From the NCBI GenBank assembly GCA_037176725.1, contig JAZBRS010000074.1, positions 62,624,001 through 62,688,000 on the forward strand: DNA of 64,000 bases, written 5' to 3'. The stretch is from Posidonia oceanica. Its lineage: Eukaryota; Streptophyta; Magnoliopsida; Alismatales; Posidoniaceae. Of this stretch, positions 11,957 through 24,074 are shown piece after piece; the first letter of the stretch is position 1, and each line of letters opens with the position of its first letter. Both the position numbers and the translations under genes were made by a program. Under the pieces are notes generated by a model. The model made no database searches. It was given only the letters and a program-made list of their open reading frames with translations, and was not told the origin of the DNA.

Positions 11957-12219
11957 ACAATGGGGGTCCTAGGTTAAGTCAATAACCGTAGGGGCCTGTG
12001 CTGCGAGAGAGGGGCTACCGGAGGGTTGGCTGGGCGATAAGGCGAATGGTACTGATGCTGGTAGGTTGCTAGGGGATAGGGAGAAGTGTGCTGGTGCTGG
12101 TAGGTTGCTGGGGGATAGGGAGAAGGGTGCTGGTGCTGGTAGGTAGCTGGGGTCCTTGGCTGAGACCTAGCTAACAGGCTGACTAGGGGCCTACCTAAAT
12201 GGGAGGCAGGGGTTTGGGC

Positions 12220-14820
12220 CTACAGTCTGGCTTGGAGATAAACAGGGGCAGGGGCCTGAGGATGCATGGTAGGGTGAGCGGCGGAGTGCCCCAGCCTGGC
12301 ACACGGTCGGATCATATGGACTCCCGACTCGGAGCCGGCAATAGCCGCACGATAGAGAGAGAGAGGGAAGGGCTCCGAGACATCATGAATGAGCTCGGAG
12401 GGGTCTACCACAGACATAGCAGGCCTAGAGGGGGAGAGAGAATAGATTCCCAAGGTCCCCACACCTTCCGGATTGGGATGCTCCGGGAGGGGCTGTTGGA
12501 CAATGTTGGGATGAGGGGGTGCTAATGCTAGTGCAGGGGTTGATGCTGATGGAGGAGCTGAAGAGGGTGCCTCGTGCGTGTGGATAGTGATCGTTCCCGA
12601 ATCGATCAAATTCTGAACGGCGTCTCGCAAGGTGAGGCAACTGTTCGTCGAGTGCCCTACAGCTCAATGAAAGTCGCAAAAGAGATTCGCCTTATACCAA
12701 GTGGGAAGCGGATTTGATGGCAGGCGAACCTCGAGAAACCTTAGATATGACACAACCTTGGGGAGGACGGCATTGAGTGGTTCCACCAGTGGGGTGAATT
12801 GACACCGCTCTCTGAATTGCTGCCTCTGCCCCTGAGGTTGCGCTGGCTGGACCGGTGCAGCAGGATACACCGGTTGGGCGGTGGTAGTGATTTGTGGTGT
12901 GGGGTGTGCCCTAGGTGCTGATGCGTACACTACCTGATTCGGGGGAGGCCGAACCGCCAGCAGAATAGGCGCGAGCACGGGTGCAGATGCAGGGTTGACA
13001 TAAGCAACAGCGGGTTTCGGCGAGTCCTTCTTCTTAGGACAGTTGCTGGTGCTACCGCTGTTGTTGTTGCTGGTGCTGCTGCTGGTGTTGCTGATGTTGC
13101 TGCTGGTGGCAGCCTGCTTGGCAAGCGTAGAGAGTGCCGGGAAGTTGCCACTCCGTAGCGAACTCTCCACGCAGGTGCCAGCCCGGATCAGTGCTGTGAA
13201 GGTGGTGACGGGTTGAATGCTAAGCAGAGCCCCGGTAGCGGGCTGCGCACCTCCAATCACAATCTCGATAGACTCCTCGTTAGAGAGTCCGTCTCGAACC
13301 TACGAAGCAAGGGCGCACCAGCGGCCGACATACTCCCCAAACAGTTCGCCGGGGTTCTGCTTTAATGCGACGAGGTCCGCGTGCTTTGGGACCAGGTCGA
13401 GGTTGAAGGCATATTGTCCTAGGAACGCCTGGCTGAGGTCGTCCCACATCTTTATGGTGGCCATATCAAGTGAGGTGAACCACTTGAGCGCAGGGCCAGA
13501 TAGACTTTTCTGGAACAAACGGATAAGCAACCTCTCGTCAGCCTGGAGCTGAGCGAGATCTCCGCAGTATGCCTTCAGGTGTGCTACTGGACAGCCTCTA
13601 CCATGATATTTTTCAAAGACCGGGATGCGGAACTTCAGTGGGAGCACCACCTCTGGGAAGTAACAGAGGTCCCAGAACTGGTAAGACTGGTGGTCTATAC
13701 CCTGCACTTGTCGAAGTGCTTTCTCCAGAACGGTGAACTTGTCATCGTTGGATCCTAGAGCTGCTCCCAAAGGAGGTGGTACAGTAGGGGCAGGGGCCAC
13801 ATACGCTGCATAGGATGCACCGAGGTACTCCTCTGGGTCTACCATCACATCGCCTGGTGGAGCAACGGGATAGGTGGTGTATCCGTGCGGGTGTGTTGTA
13901 GGTGCTGGGATGTATGCTGGGGTAGGGTATTGCTGATGCAGGGGATATGAATATCTAGCATGCTGAGTAACAGGTGATGCAGAGTGCTGGAGCGTCAGCT
14001 GCTGCACCGGCACGGTGCCGAGCTGCGGGCCAGAGGGATACTGCGCTCCGACCAGTCCCAAGGACTGACCACCAGGTGCTAGAGGAGGATGCTGTGCAGG
14101 GTGTTGTGCATATGTAGGAGGCGGAAGCTGGGCCCCCATCGCCTGAGCAGTGAGTAGCTGAGGTGATGGTTTGGGCGGAGGAGCAGAAGGGAATGCCTGC
14201 GACACGAGAGCAAGTCGCAGCAGAACCTCGGGAGCAACAGGAGTGAATGATGGGTGAAGAGATAGAGTCATGCCCTGCAGTCTCTGGGCAGTCTCCATCA
14301 GCTGCTGATACTGCATCTCAGGGGACCCATCAGTAGGTATGCTGAGTTGCAGGACCGATGGGGCACCAGAATCAAGCGATTGGGACACAGATTGTCCAAG
14401 GGGCGGAGGTCCTAAGGTGAGATTCGCCGCAGCAGGGTGAGTGTCAAAAGTGACGTTACCCTGGGGAGGAGGAGTCAGCGGTGTCTCCAGAGCATGGGCG
14501 GCGGTTACCAAGATAGTCTCGGCAACCAGGTCCGGCGGAGCCTGCCACTGTCCCACAGAATAAGAGGGAGGTAGCTGTACCAGAGGAGACGCTGACACAA
14601 AGGGAGTCAATGCGGGAGCTGAAGGGGCTGAAAGAGGTGCCACCTCCAGGGCAACAGGGACCAGGGAGTCACCAACAAACTGGGCCATCGTTGACCGAGA
14701 ATGGGTGATCACAGGGCTACGAGAGGGGGCAAGAGGGCGAATCCTAGGAGGAGCTATATTCGTGAAGGCGAAGTAGCTCGGAAGGAGGACGATCGGAAGC
14801 AGGGGTCGCAACAGGGGCAT
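12220..14820 (-). pseudogene. Gag of the Tat element, interrupted by stops
   Basis: The first open stretch (14820-13300, 506 codons) has a Pro/Gln-rich N-terminal half and then the gag core, with a PVFEKYHGRG-like motif near residue 405, ALKWF near 455 and WDDLSQAFLGQY near 470, as in Tat-lineage retrotransposon gag. A TAG at 13300-13302 stops it, but the same frame continues (13260-12664) through a Ser/Asn/Pro/Ala-rich segment to a Tat-type CDFH...GH...C knuckle. That knuckle holds a TGA at 12664-12666, and the frame then reads LRDAVQNLIDSG. All three pieces share one reading frame, so these are point stops, not shifts. The true start may be a later methionine such as MAQFVG. Gag would package element RNA in the cytoplasm; this copy cannot make the full protein. 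Confidence 0.85.
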
Positions 14821-15848
14821 CAGTAAAAGGAGGCACTCAAGCTCCAGCTAAGGAACTCGCTGACTGACCTCTGCACGAAAGGCAAGCAAATAACGAGGGA
14901 TTAGAACTCGAAAGTAAAATGCAAATGCTTTAATGTATGATATGAATGCAGATGTATGCTTTCTAGCATGCTCTCCCTCACCAATCTAGGGTGTCCTAGT
15001 AGGCAGTCTACTTCGGATGCTCATGGGTGTATAGGTCGCCGACTCAAGCTAGAAAAAGTAGGCCCCACGTCTTAATCCTGACCCAAAGCTCAGGTGGTGA
15101 CGTGGTGGTGCGTAGGTGGCCTTGACCCTGCCAGAAGCATGGGTGGTACCCTCCACTAACACCGACGCGACCCCCTGACAAGGGGGACAGACCGATCAAC
15201 TCACACCACGCCAAAGCACTGGGGGCGAGAGACCGGGACTATCCTTCTCAGACTGTAGGCAAACTCAGATGAGAAAAATGCATGCCCTATATGATGCTTT
15301 ATGCAAATGCTTCGCGTTTTATCTTGCGCATTTTATTAACTCAAGGGGGTGCAGGTGTGTTGCAGTCTCTAGTTGCTCCTAGAGGTTCTTTTTACTTGCT
15401 GTTTTTAGTTAACCATGGGGGAAGCAATCAGTCTCTAATTGTCCTTAGGCTTAATGCAAAAAGGGAAAGAAAATCACCCAATCATGGCAAGCAGACAACA
15501 CACATCATTGCAGAAGGCATGGGCATGGCATGTGCATGTGTATGTGGACATGATAGTGAAGGAAAAAACACTTATCATAGCAAAAGGCAGATACGCATAA
15601 CATGTGCAGGTGCAGTGGCATTGCATTGGTGTAAAAAGAAGCATTCATCATTCAAAAGGCATGCATGGTGTGCCAAGCAAGTATTTAGACATGTGATGCA
15701 AGTAAATAACGCAGCGCAAGCAATCATGGCATAAAGCAGGTAAATAAATAAGCAAGTAGGTAAGCAAGTAAGGCAAGCGAAAGCAAAAGGCAAGCAAAAC
15801 ACAGAAGCAAGCGGCGAGAAGGCCAAGACGAAAGCCGGAGTACTGCCT
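14821..15848 (-). other. Untranslated leader between primer binding site and gag
   Basis: About 1 kb lies between the primer binding site and the first gag methionine. It holds no convincing minus-strand coding frame. Some Ogre-type elements have an extra ORF here; this copy does not. The plus-strand reading frame at 15282-15734 has no recognisable domain and is probably accidental. Confidence 0.6.
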
Positions 15849-15865
15849 CCCCAACGGAGTCGCCA
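15849..15865 (-). other. Primer binding site of the Tat element
   Basis: One base after the LTR end, the minus strand reads TGGCGACTCCGTTGGGG. This is the form of a tRNA-complementary primer site (TGG plus the complement of an acceptor stem). From memory it fits the 3' end of a plant tRNA-Arg best, with one mismatch. The position directly inside the LTR supports it; the tRNA identity is an inference. Confidence 0.8.
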
Positions 15866-15866
15866 C

Positions 15867-18800
15867 TGTAGTAATTCTGAAATATCAAATCCATGTACGA
15901 TGCCAAAGCTCTCGTGCACTGATCGACATTAGGGTCACTATATGTGGCTGAATCCGAGGGAAGAAACTCGACTCGGAAACATTAGCAAAAGAAGAAAAGA
16001 AAAGAAAAGACAATTGGAGTCACCACCAGGTCTATTGAATTGGGAGACAAGGAAAATCGAGGGTAAAGCATGAAAAGACATGCAAAACCAGATGCAAAGA
16101 AGGGGCGAAGGGATGCAATGCTAAGCTATGCTATGCTATGACTCGAGCCTAGGATAAAGGAAAGGTCAATGCGAGCCAAGAGAAAGGGCAAGGACTCCTA
16201 TTACGCACGGGGAAGGTGTTAGGCACCTCGATACGTCCGAGAGTCGGTCTTTCTTAGAAAATCTCACGCTCTAATGCAAGGAACTGCTAGCCTAATGCCT
16301 AAATGCAATGAATGTCTGAATGCATGCTCTAATGCGTGCTCTAAGTGCTAAAATGCACGCAGGGAATTAAACATGCAATCTAAGTGCTCAGTAGCGCTGT
16401 CTGTGTTCCGAACCGGGTGAACCCTGGTCCGTTAGAACTCCAGGCAGTAAGCATCACTGCCCTAAATGCAAGTGCAAGCGATAAAACAAAACATCGATAA
16501 AACCAGGCAATGCAGGTGACATGCAAAGGAAAACAACATCAAACACGCCAAACGGTGCGAGAAACGAAAGTCAGCATGTAAAATGGTGCAAGAAACAAAG
16601 CAGACACGCAAAACGGTGCAACAAACAAAGCAGGCATGTAAAACGGTGCAAGGAACAAAGCAAGCACGCAAAACGGTGCAAGAAACAAAGCAGACACGTA
16701 AAACGGTGCAAGAAACAAAGCAAACACGCAAAACAGTGCAAGAAACAAAGCGGGCACGCAAAACAATGTGAGAAACGAGTGAAAGCAAACACGGACACGC
16801 AAAACAGCGCGAAAACGAGCAAAAACAGATGCGAGCGCGCAAAATGATGCGAGAGCAGGCAAAAACAGATGCTGGCACGCAAAACGGTGCGAAAACGAGC
16901 AAAAATAGATGCGAGCGTGTAAAACGAAAGCAGGAGAAAACAAATGCTGGCACGCAAAACGGTGCGAAAACGAGTAAAAACAGATGCAAACGTGCAAAAC
17001 GATGCGAAAGCAAGCGAAAACAAATGCTAGCACGCAAAATGGTGCGGAAACGAGCAAAAACAGATGCAGACGCGCAAAATGATGCGAGAGCAAGCGAAAA
17101 CAGATGCTGGCACGCAAAACGGTGCGAAAACGAGCAAAAACAGATGCGAGCGCACAAAACGATGCGAAAACATGCAAAGGGGAGAAATCAAACAAGTAAA
17201 GAGGCAAGCGATGTAAATGTAAAGACAAATACCACTTAAGGACCACGCAATACAGGTGTGGAGATCTGCACAGGGGAAAGAAAGCAAGTGGAGGGATCAC
17301 CACCATTCTGTGACTGTTTCCCACTAAACCGTCCCATGATGTGTCTTGCACGCTGCCCAAAGCTCGCGGTGCAATCGGATCGTGGAAAGGAGGAAGAAGG
17401 TCGCAATTAGTAGTGAATCTAGGGGAAACTCAACCCAAAAACGCAATTTAATATGGAAAAATATGCAGTTAAATGATTTTTGTAAACATGTAGAGGACTA
17501 AAATGCAATTTAAAATCATGCAGGGGTCAGAATGCAATTTTATATGGAAAAATATGCAGTTAAATGATTTTTGTAAACATGTAGAGGACTAAAATGCAAT
17601 TTAAAAACATGCAGAGGCTAAAATGCAATTTTATATGGCAAAATATGCAGTTAAATATTTTTGTAAACATGCAAATGACTAAAATGCGATTTAAAATCAT
17701 GTAGGGGCCAGAATGCAATTTTATAAGGAAAAAATGCAGATAAATGATGTTGTGCATGCATGCAGAGGACCAAAATGCAAAAATAAAAAAAGATAGGATA
17801 AAAGTGCAATGCAATAAGGTAAAATACGAAATTAAATGAATTAATCAACTAAACAAAGGACTGACTTGCAAATGAAATAAATAGGAGGACTAAAAAGCAA
17901 TGCAATAAGATAAAAAGAGACATTTAAATGACATTTAACAACCACAGGACATAGATGCAAAATAAAATAATTGCTAGACTGGAAAATAAGAAACAGAAAA
18001 GTATTTGAACTAGAGCAGGATCAACATGCAAATAAAATAAATAACTGGGCTGGAAATAAAGAAAAACTAAAAAACTATAACTGCAGAGGACTAGCAAGTA
18101 ATAAAAAAGACTTGCAGGACTTAAACTAAAAGAAAACAAAAGAGTTTGTACAGCAGCAGGACTAACATGCAAATAAGCAAAATTATGTATTTTTCATGCA
18201 ATTTCATATGGTTTTTATTCAGATTTAAATGAATCTTAAACGATGGCAGGACTGGAAAGCAAATAAATAAAGCAGTAAGGTAGAAATGCAATGTCATGGC
18301 AAAGTTCATAAGTTAACGAAAAATAAAACCGAAGGCAAACATACGGCAATAAAAAAAGAAAACTACTGTAGCTAAAACATGCAAAGCTTCTGGCCGGAGA
18401 AGACAACCCGTTCTAGTGAAGCTGGAGGGCTAGCAAGCTGCACCGGAGGTCCCCCGGAGGCCGAAGGCAGGTCGGCGAGGCATGACGAGGCTTGGAGCAG
18501 ACCAGAGGAGGCGGTGGAGCTCTACAGAGGATGTTGGAGTCGGGTCCGGAGCTGGAGGCGTTCCCGACGAAAACGGAGGGCGGAGTGAGGTTCCTGGAAC
18601 CTCCACGGTGCTCGGAGCATGATTGGCGAGGGACAAGCGGGCCGGAGATGGGATCGCGCACAGAGGGCTCGCTGGAGAAAACAGGTCCAAGGCGGCGACG
18701 ACTTTATGCAACAGGGGCGAAACCCTAATCTAATGGGTCGGGAAGCAGAAGAAGAAGAAAACTAAGCTACAGGGGCGAAGAGATACCTGTTTGGATGGCC

Positions 18801-20688
18801 AGTGCACTCCCCCGACGTAGGAGGTTTGAGCAGAGGTCGGCGGTAGTGGTCCGGCTATTGCAGGCATTCCCGGTGGCTCGCGAGAGTCGGGATCCACTCC
18901 AGGTGTCGCTCCGGAGCTTGCTGGATGCTCAGACGTGAGCTTGCAGGCTGGCGGAAGAAAACGACTCTTTTGGGTGTTGCAGAGACTGCCGGAGGTGGGG
19001 GAGGTGAAATGTGGCTCTCCGAGCTGAGTGGAAGGCCTCGGTGGGCTGCTGGGTGTCTAGAGAGGGTGTTTGGAGGCTTGGATTGGGCAGTGGAGGTCTG
19101 GAAAGGAAGTTTGCTAGTGGGTCGATCTCTGGACAGAAAATGGAGTAGGTGCTTGTAGTGGATGGCCGGAGCTGTGGTGGGTGTTTGGACAGGATGTTGG
19201 GGGGATTGGAATGGTGGAGTTCAGGCGAGTTGGGTGGAAGAGTTTGGGCTGAGTTGGTGGTCTGTGGAGTTGAGAATTTTGGGAGAGGTGGAGATGGGTT
19301 CTGGTGAAGGATTTCAGGTGCTTTTGGGTGATTCTGGGTTGGTTCTGGCTGTGGAAGGATGGAGATGGGTTGCTGGAGGATTGGGGGAGGTTTGAGGAAG
19401 GATTTGCTGGAGTTTTGGAGACTGAGGAGGGCTGTTGAATGGAGGGGGAAAGCTTGGAGCTCTAGTTGCTGGTTAATGGCGCTCTTTAGTTTTTTGCTTG
19501 CACAAACGCTCACTCTCTCTGGATTTTCTCTTGCACGGGTGAGGTGAATGCTGGAGGAAGAAGATGGATTGATTTTGTTCAGCTGGTGGCACTCAATTGG
19601 AGTGGCAGAAGGCGTGGGCTGCTGGGCAAGTGGCAGAGGGATTGCCGGCAATGCAGAGGGTGGGTAGAGGTGTGGCAATGAGGGGAGAGGGCCGGCGGGC
19701 GGGTAGCTGTGTGAGGCTGCCATCGCCGCGAGGTGGAGTGGAGGCAGGAGGAGGAGTGCGTGGCGGCAGAGGTGGCTATGAGTGCATGTGTGTGCAGGAG
19801 GGGTCATGAGTGGAGAGGAGGAAGGATTTGGAGGGCTGGGTCGTGGGCTGATCGCGAGCTGCAGGCCAGGCCAAGGGAGAGGTGCTGGAGGGCCTGGTGC
19901 TTGGGCGGGGAAGGTGCAGCTGAGAGGGGCTGAGACAGAAGATTTGCAGAGGGGAAGGCTGCTGCGGGAGGAGAAAAGGGAGAAAGAAAGAAAAGAAAGA
20001 AGAAAGAAGGAAGGAGGAGGAGGAAATAGGCCGGGCCCGTGCGCAAGAAAAAAGAAAAAAAAGAAAGAGAAGGGGCCTGGTGGGTTGGGTCAAGAGAGAA
20101 GAAGAAAAGAAAGAAAGAAAAGAAGAAAGAAGAAAGAGGGGAGGAGAGAAAATAAAATTAGAAAATAATAAGATGGGGTGGAATAAAACAAAAAATCAGG
20201 ATAAAATAGAGGATTAGAAGGGGAAGAAGTAATGAAGTGGGCTTTGAAGTTGGGTGAGAAATAAGGAGGAAGAAAAAAGAAATGGGAAGATAGGAAAGGA
20301 AGAGAGAAAGAAGAAAGGAGGAAAGAAAAGGAGAAAAGGAAATAAAAACAAATAAAATGGGATAAAATAAAATAAAAATAAAATTAAAATAGAAGGAAGG
20401 ATGGGAGAGAAGTGAGGATGATCTGGAGTGGGGTGGACCCACCAGGGAGCAAGAAGAGAAGGGGAAAGAGAGGGAGGATAAAGAGGAGAGAGAAAAGAAT
20501 AATCAGGAGAGAGAAAAGGATAATGGTTTGGGTTGGAGCCCGCAGAGGAGTGCCCAGGGCTAACCTAGGGTTTAAATGCTAACCTAGGTCTCAAGAGATG
20601 CTAACCTAGAATTTTCTAGGATTTTAGGAGTGCTAAAAGGGTTTCAAAGGGAACCACCAAATTGGCAAGCCAAAATGGGGTGTCTACA
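15867..20688 (-). repeat. 5' LTR of the Tat element (4,822 bp)
   Basis: On the minus strand it starts TGTAGACACCCC at 20688 and ends ATTACTACA at 15867, giving TG...CA termini, and a primer binding site follows at once. The contents, in minus-strand order, are: a pyrimidine-rich stretch (about 20530-19960), a GC-rich block (about 19950-18380), an AT-rich block of degenerate repeats carrying ATTGCATTT motifs (about 18300-17440), and a 30 to 40-bp minisatellite (about 17170-16560). The solo LTR at 4503-10210 has the same order of blocks and the same terminal motifs, so the two are related families. The long reading frames in this region come from the repeats and show no protein homology. Confidence 0.88.
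16560..17170 (-). repeat. Minisatellite inside the Tat 5' LTR
   Basis: From about 16590 to 16770 a unit of about 30 bp repeats (CACGCAAAACGGTGCAAGAA plus ACAAAGCAGG in the given strand). From about 16790 to 17170 a longer unit of about 39-40 bp repeats (GCGAAAACGAGCAAAAACAG and variants). The period near a multiple of three keeps all frames open and produces several long but meaningless ORFs on both strands. A similar ~30-bp array lies at 25150-25440 in the truncated LTR. Confidence 0.8.
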
Positions 20689-21758
20689 GCTACGTGCGCA
20701 ACGGTGCAAGGCCGTGCACGTGCCGTCTGCCCTCCGCAAGAGGCGGCAAAAAAAGGCTAATTAGACAATGTAGCTAGATAGAAATGTAAATAATGCTTGG
20801 GAAGTAAACACAAAGCAAGGGAACTACTCTAAACTAACTTGAGGCAAGTGATTGCCTAAGATGCGCCGGGGAGTGTCTTCTCTAGCGATAGCGCGGCTTC
20901 CGGTGTGTAGCTAGGCGGCAACTACGGGGCTGTTGCGGAGGTTGTGGAGCAACGGGGAGCTGGGGCACTCACTCGTGGGCTCTGGAGGACACTCGGGCGG
21001 CGAGGATTCACGCCGGGGAGTCTTGACGGCTAAGAGATGGCCGAAGAAGGGTTCCTTAGGTCTCAGACGTGAGACTGAGGTGCTCTGGGCTCAGGGATGC
21101 TCGAGAGTGATGTGTGGGATCTCAGGGGAACTCACCGGATGCCAGGAAAGCCAAGAGAAAGCCAAAAGGAGCTGTTGGTACTATTTTATAGGTGTCTCGA
21201 AATGGTGTAAACCGTTGGCATGGATCTAGATTCGTAGTGAGTGGTTGGGATGCGTGTTGGGGATCAACGGTTGGAAACAGTTGGGATAGAGGGCTGGATG
21301 ACCCAGGTGTCCGGAGGCACAAATTTAGATCGGCGGGAGCCAATGACAAGCGAGGAATGGGTGGCCCCAGGTGACTGGACCACCTGATTCCATCATCTAA
21401 CATAGGACAAAACACGAGAGCTCCACGCGGGAGCTAGATGCGAAAGCCATTCTGTCAGTTTTGCTGCCTGACACAGGACAAAACGTGGGAGCTCCACGCG
21501 GGAGCTCGACACGAGAGCCAATTTGTCAGTTTGGCTGCCCCACCTTCTGAGCCTGTTTCTCTAGTTCGTGGACCATTTGGGGCTATGGTTTTGTGGTATT
21601 TGTGGTGTTGGATGTATTGGAATATGATTGGTGGAGTTTTGGTGGGTCTGGGTTGGTTTGGGTCTAGGTTTGGGGTTTCAAGAAAAGGTAGGGGCCGCCT
21701 CGTCCACACGTGCTTTCTGGAGCAAACAATCGTTGCCCGACTTCTAGATTTGGGTGTC
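20689..21758 (-). repeat. LTR-like fragment of a second giant-LTR family
   Basis: On the minus strand the right end starts TGTAGACACCCAAATC (21758). This is the LTR start type of this group, but the sequence after it differs from the neighbouring LTRs. The left end is cut by the Tat element inserted at 20688. No coding sequence is recognisable. It contains a direct tandem duplication with a period of 71 bp (21404-21545). Its identity as an LTR rests only on the terminal motif and the context. Confidence 0.5.
21404..21545. repeat. Two tandem 71-bp units
   Basis: AGGACAAAAC begins at 21404 and again at 21475. Both copies share AGCTCCACGCGGGAGCT and TGTCAGTTT in the same positions with a few differences. 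The unit contains the palindrome-like AGCTCC...GGAGCT. Confidence 0.8.
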
Positions 21759-23655
21759 TACACTGGGGAAAACGACCCCACGGTGGAGCTCAAAACCTAT
21801 TCTAGGCCTCTAAATCCTATTCTATCTATCTAGGAAGCAGTAGAAGCATGCATGGAGCTAGGAAATGAAGTTTGTTACCTGTGACGACGTCTGAGGCGTG
21901 CTGGCAACGTGCGGTGGGTGTGGCTGTCCAGCGGCGGTTCGCAGAGGCGCACGGGAGCCCGGGAAGCATGCGACGAGGTCTGGACGTGTTGCAGGCGTGC
22001 CGAAGACACTCTAGATGCGCTTAGATGCCGATTGCGATGCTCAGAGCAAGAAAACGGGTTTTGGGTTGACTCAGGGAATTGTGGTGGACTGGGCAATGCG
22101 GTGGCTCTCTCCGGTGGCTCTCACGCTCGCTGGGATCGTGGAGGTGTGGGGAGTGGAGTGCAGGTGTTTGTTGAGGGTTCTGGGTGGTGGAGGGCTTGGA
22201 GGAAGAAGGAGATGCACTAGAGGAGGAAGAAGGGACTTGGGTCGTGCTCTCTGCTCTCGTTCTCACTCAATTGCTGGCACTGAAAGGTGCTGAAGGAAGA
22301 GGAAGGAGTGACGGTTTTGTTTGAAGCTTGGCACTCGAGTGGAATGGCAGAGCAGAGGCTCAAGAGAGGCAAATGCAGAGGCTAGCAGTGACTAGGGAGG
22401 TCGGCTCTGTGAGGGTGAAGCTCCACCGCGCGGCAAATCCCAGGCAGTAAGTGCCGTAGAGGGAGTGTTGGTGGAGAGGAGCGGCTTATGAGAGGGGCTG
22501 AGTGCAAGTGGGTGGCAGTCAAGGGAGATCTGTGTGTGGGTTTTAAAAGGGGAGGGAAAAGAGGAGAAGAGGAGGAGGAGAGCTGGTGCAGGGGAAGAAG
22601 AGAGAAAGGGAAGGAAAGCATGGGCTGGGCCTACGAAAAGGAAAAGAAAGAAAGCAGAAAAAGGAAGAGGAGGGGCAGATGGGCTGGGAAGGGACGGAGG
22701 AGAGAAAAAAAAGAAAAAAAAGAGAGTGGGCCGAGGGAGTTGGGCTGAAGGAGTGGAAGAAAAGAAAGAAAGAGAGAAATAAGGAAGGAAAAGAAAGAAT
22801 GAGGGAAGGAAAAAGAGGAGGGAAGGAAAAGAAAAAGGGAAGAAGGTGATGGGCCAGGCCTGGCCCAAAAGCAAGAAAGAAAAGAAAATAGAAGATGGGG
22901 ACAGTGGGCTGGGCTAGAGGAATACTATTAGAGAAGGAAAATAAAAAGGGAAAGGAGGGAAATGGAGAAGGAAAGAGAAGAAGGAAAGAGAAGAAGGAAG
23001 AAGGAAAGGAAGGGGAGAAAAAAGGGAAGAAAGGTAGGGGAATTGGGCTAGGCTTGCATGGAAGAAAAAGGAGGGAAAAGCAGTGGGCTTGGGTTTTGAA
23101 AAAAAAGAGAAAGAAATAAAGAAAGGGAAGAAGAAAGAAAGAGAGAAAGAAGGAAAGAAATAAAGGAAGGGGGAAGGAGAAGAAGAAAAAAGGAAATAAG
23201 AATGAATAAAAATAATAAAGAAAAACAAAAAGGAGGGGGGAGGAGGAGAAAGAGTGGGCTGGGCCTGTTGGGCCCATGGAGAACAAGAAAAGAAGAAAGA
23301 AAGGGGAAAAAGAAGGAGAAAGAGAGAGAGGATAAAGAGGAGAGAGAGAAGGATAATGAAGAGAGAGAAAAGGATAATCAGGAAAGAAAGAAGGAGAAGG
23401 GCTTGGGCTTGTGCATGCATAGGAGTGTCCTATGCTAAATGCTAACCTAGGGTTCAGGAGATGCTATCCTAGAGCTTTTCTAGGATTTTAGGAGAGATTT
23501 ACCTAGAGTTTTTTCTAGGATTTTGGAGAGGTTTACCTAGAGTTTTCTTAGGATTTTAAGAGTGCTATTTTGGGTGAAAATGGGTGCTAATTTGGGCTTG
23601 GATAAGGGTTTCAGAGAGAACCACCAATTGAGCATGTCAAAATGGGGTGTCTACA
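21759..23655 (-). repeat. 5' portion of a truncated giant LTR
   Basis: Read on the minus strand from 23655 it starts TGTAGACACCCCATTTTG. It then has a long pyrimidine-rich tract (purine-rich as given, about 22540-23400) and a GC-rich block to about 21870. This parallels 18730-20688 of the intact LTR. The 3' half is missing: the sequence is cut at 21758 by the neighbouring LTR-like fragment. The purine-rich stretch yields many spurious Lys/Glu/Arg and Phe/Ser/Leu reading frames. Confidence 0.75.
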
Positions 23656-23820
23656 TCGAGACAATGTGAGTATATAGCTTTATGACTTACATAGGCATAG
23701 CCTTTATAACACTGAATGGTCACTTAACATGTATGAAAAAAAGTTTAACTATTCCTACTAACTAGGACAAATACAAACTTACAGATGAATCCGCCATTTG
23801 TTTTAAATTTTAAGTTTTCA

Positions 23821-23858
23821 TTCTTCTTCTTCTTCTTCTTCTTCTTCTTCTTCTTCTT
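23821..23858. repeat. (TTC)n microsatellite
   Basis: Thirty-eight bases of uninterrupted TTC repeats lie in the host-like island, 216 bp before the relic exon. Confidence 0.95.
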
Positions 23859-24074
23859 GTCTTTGGACTTTGGACTACTTTTGTTGATGGATGATTCAAC
23901 CCAATTTCATTCCAAGCCACTTTCAACTAACATGTGACATTAATCATGCACAAGAATTTTTAATTTGCAAATATGATTTACTTAAGTATGTTGGCAATAA
24001 TAGATTGTAGATGTGTCTTATATGTATCCAAATTCATTCTATTTGTTCTCACGAACTTGATAATTTTTTATTAG

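Larger units (their letters stand above)
1..20688 (-). mobile_element. Giant Ty3/gypsy retrotransposon, Tat lineage, 3' end outside the window
   Basis: Read leftward from 20688, the order is: 5' LTR, primer binding site, gag, retropepsin-like protease, low-complexity linker, reverse transcriptase, RNase H, a second RNase H and integrase. This domain order with two RNase H domains is diagnostic of the Tat group (Ogre/Retand relatives). A 5,708-bp solo LTR plus a 5-bp duplication interrupts the linker at 4503-10215. Without that insert, about 15 kb of the element is visible. The integrase frame closes at position 87, so the polypurine tract and 3' LTR must lie left of the window. Several in-frame stops and frameshifts show it is non-autonomous now. 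The 5' neighbour at 20689 is another LTR-like sequence, so this element itself landed in repeat DNA. Confidence 0.9.

Noticed and set aside
1..14820. An integrated plant pararetrovirus
   Set aside because: The domain order has integrase and two RNase H domains between LTRs, and no movement or coat protein is seen; it is a Tat retrotransposon.
16590..16770. Regular ~30-bp repeats that could suggest a CRISPR array
   Set aside because: Units are contiguous without unique spacers, and the DNA is a plant retrotransposon LTR.
16539..17360. A 273-codon minus-strand reading frame and several overlapping ones
   Set aside because: It lies on a 30 to 40-bp minisatellite in an LTR; the repeat period keeps frames open. 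No protein domain.
22382..23445. Many Lys/Arg/Glu-rich and Ser/Phe/Leu-rich frames
   Set aside because: They arise from a purine-rich tract within an LTR and have no domain.
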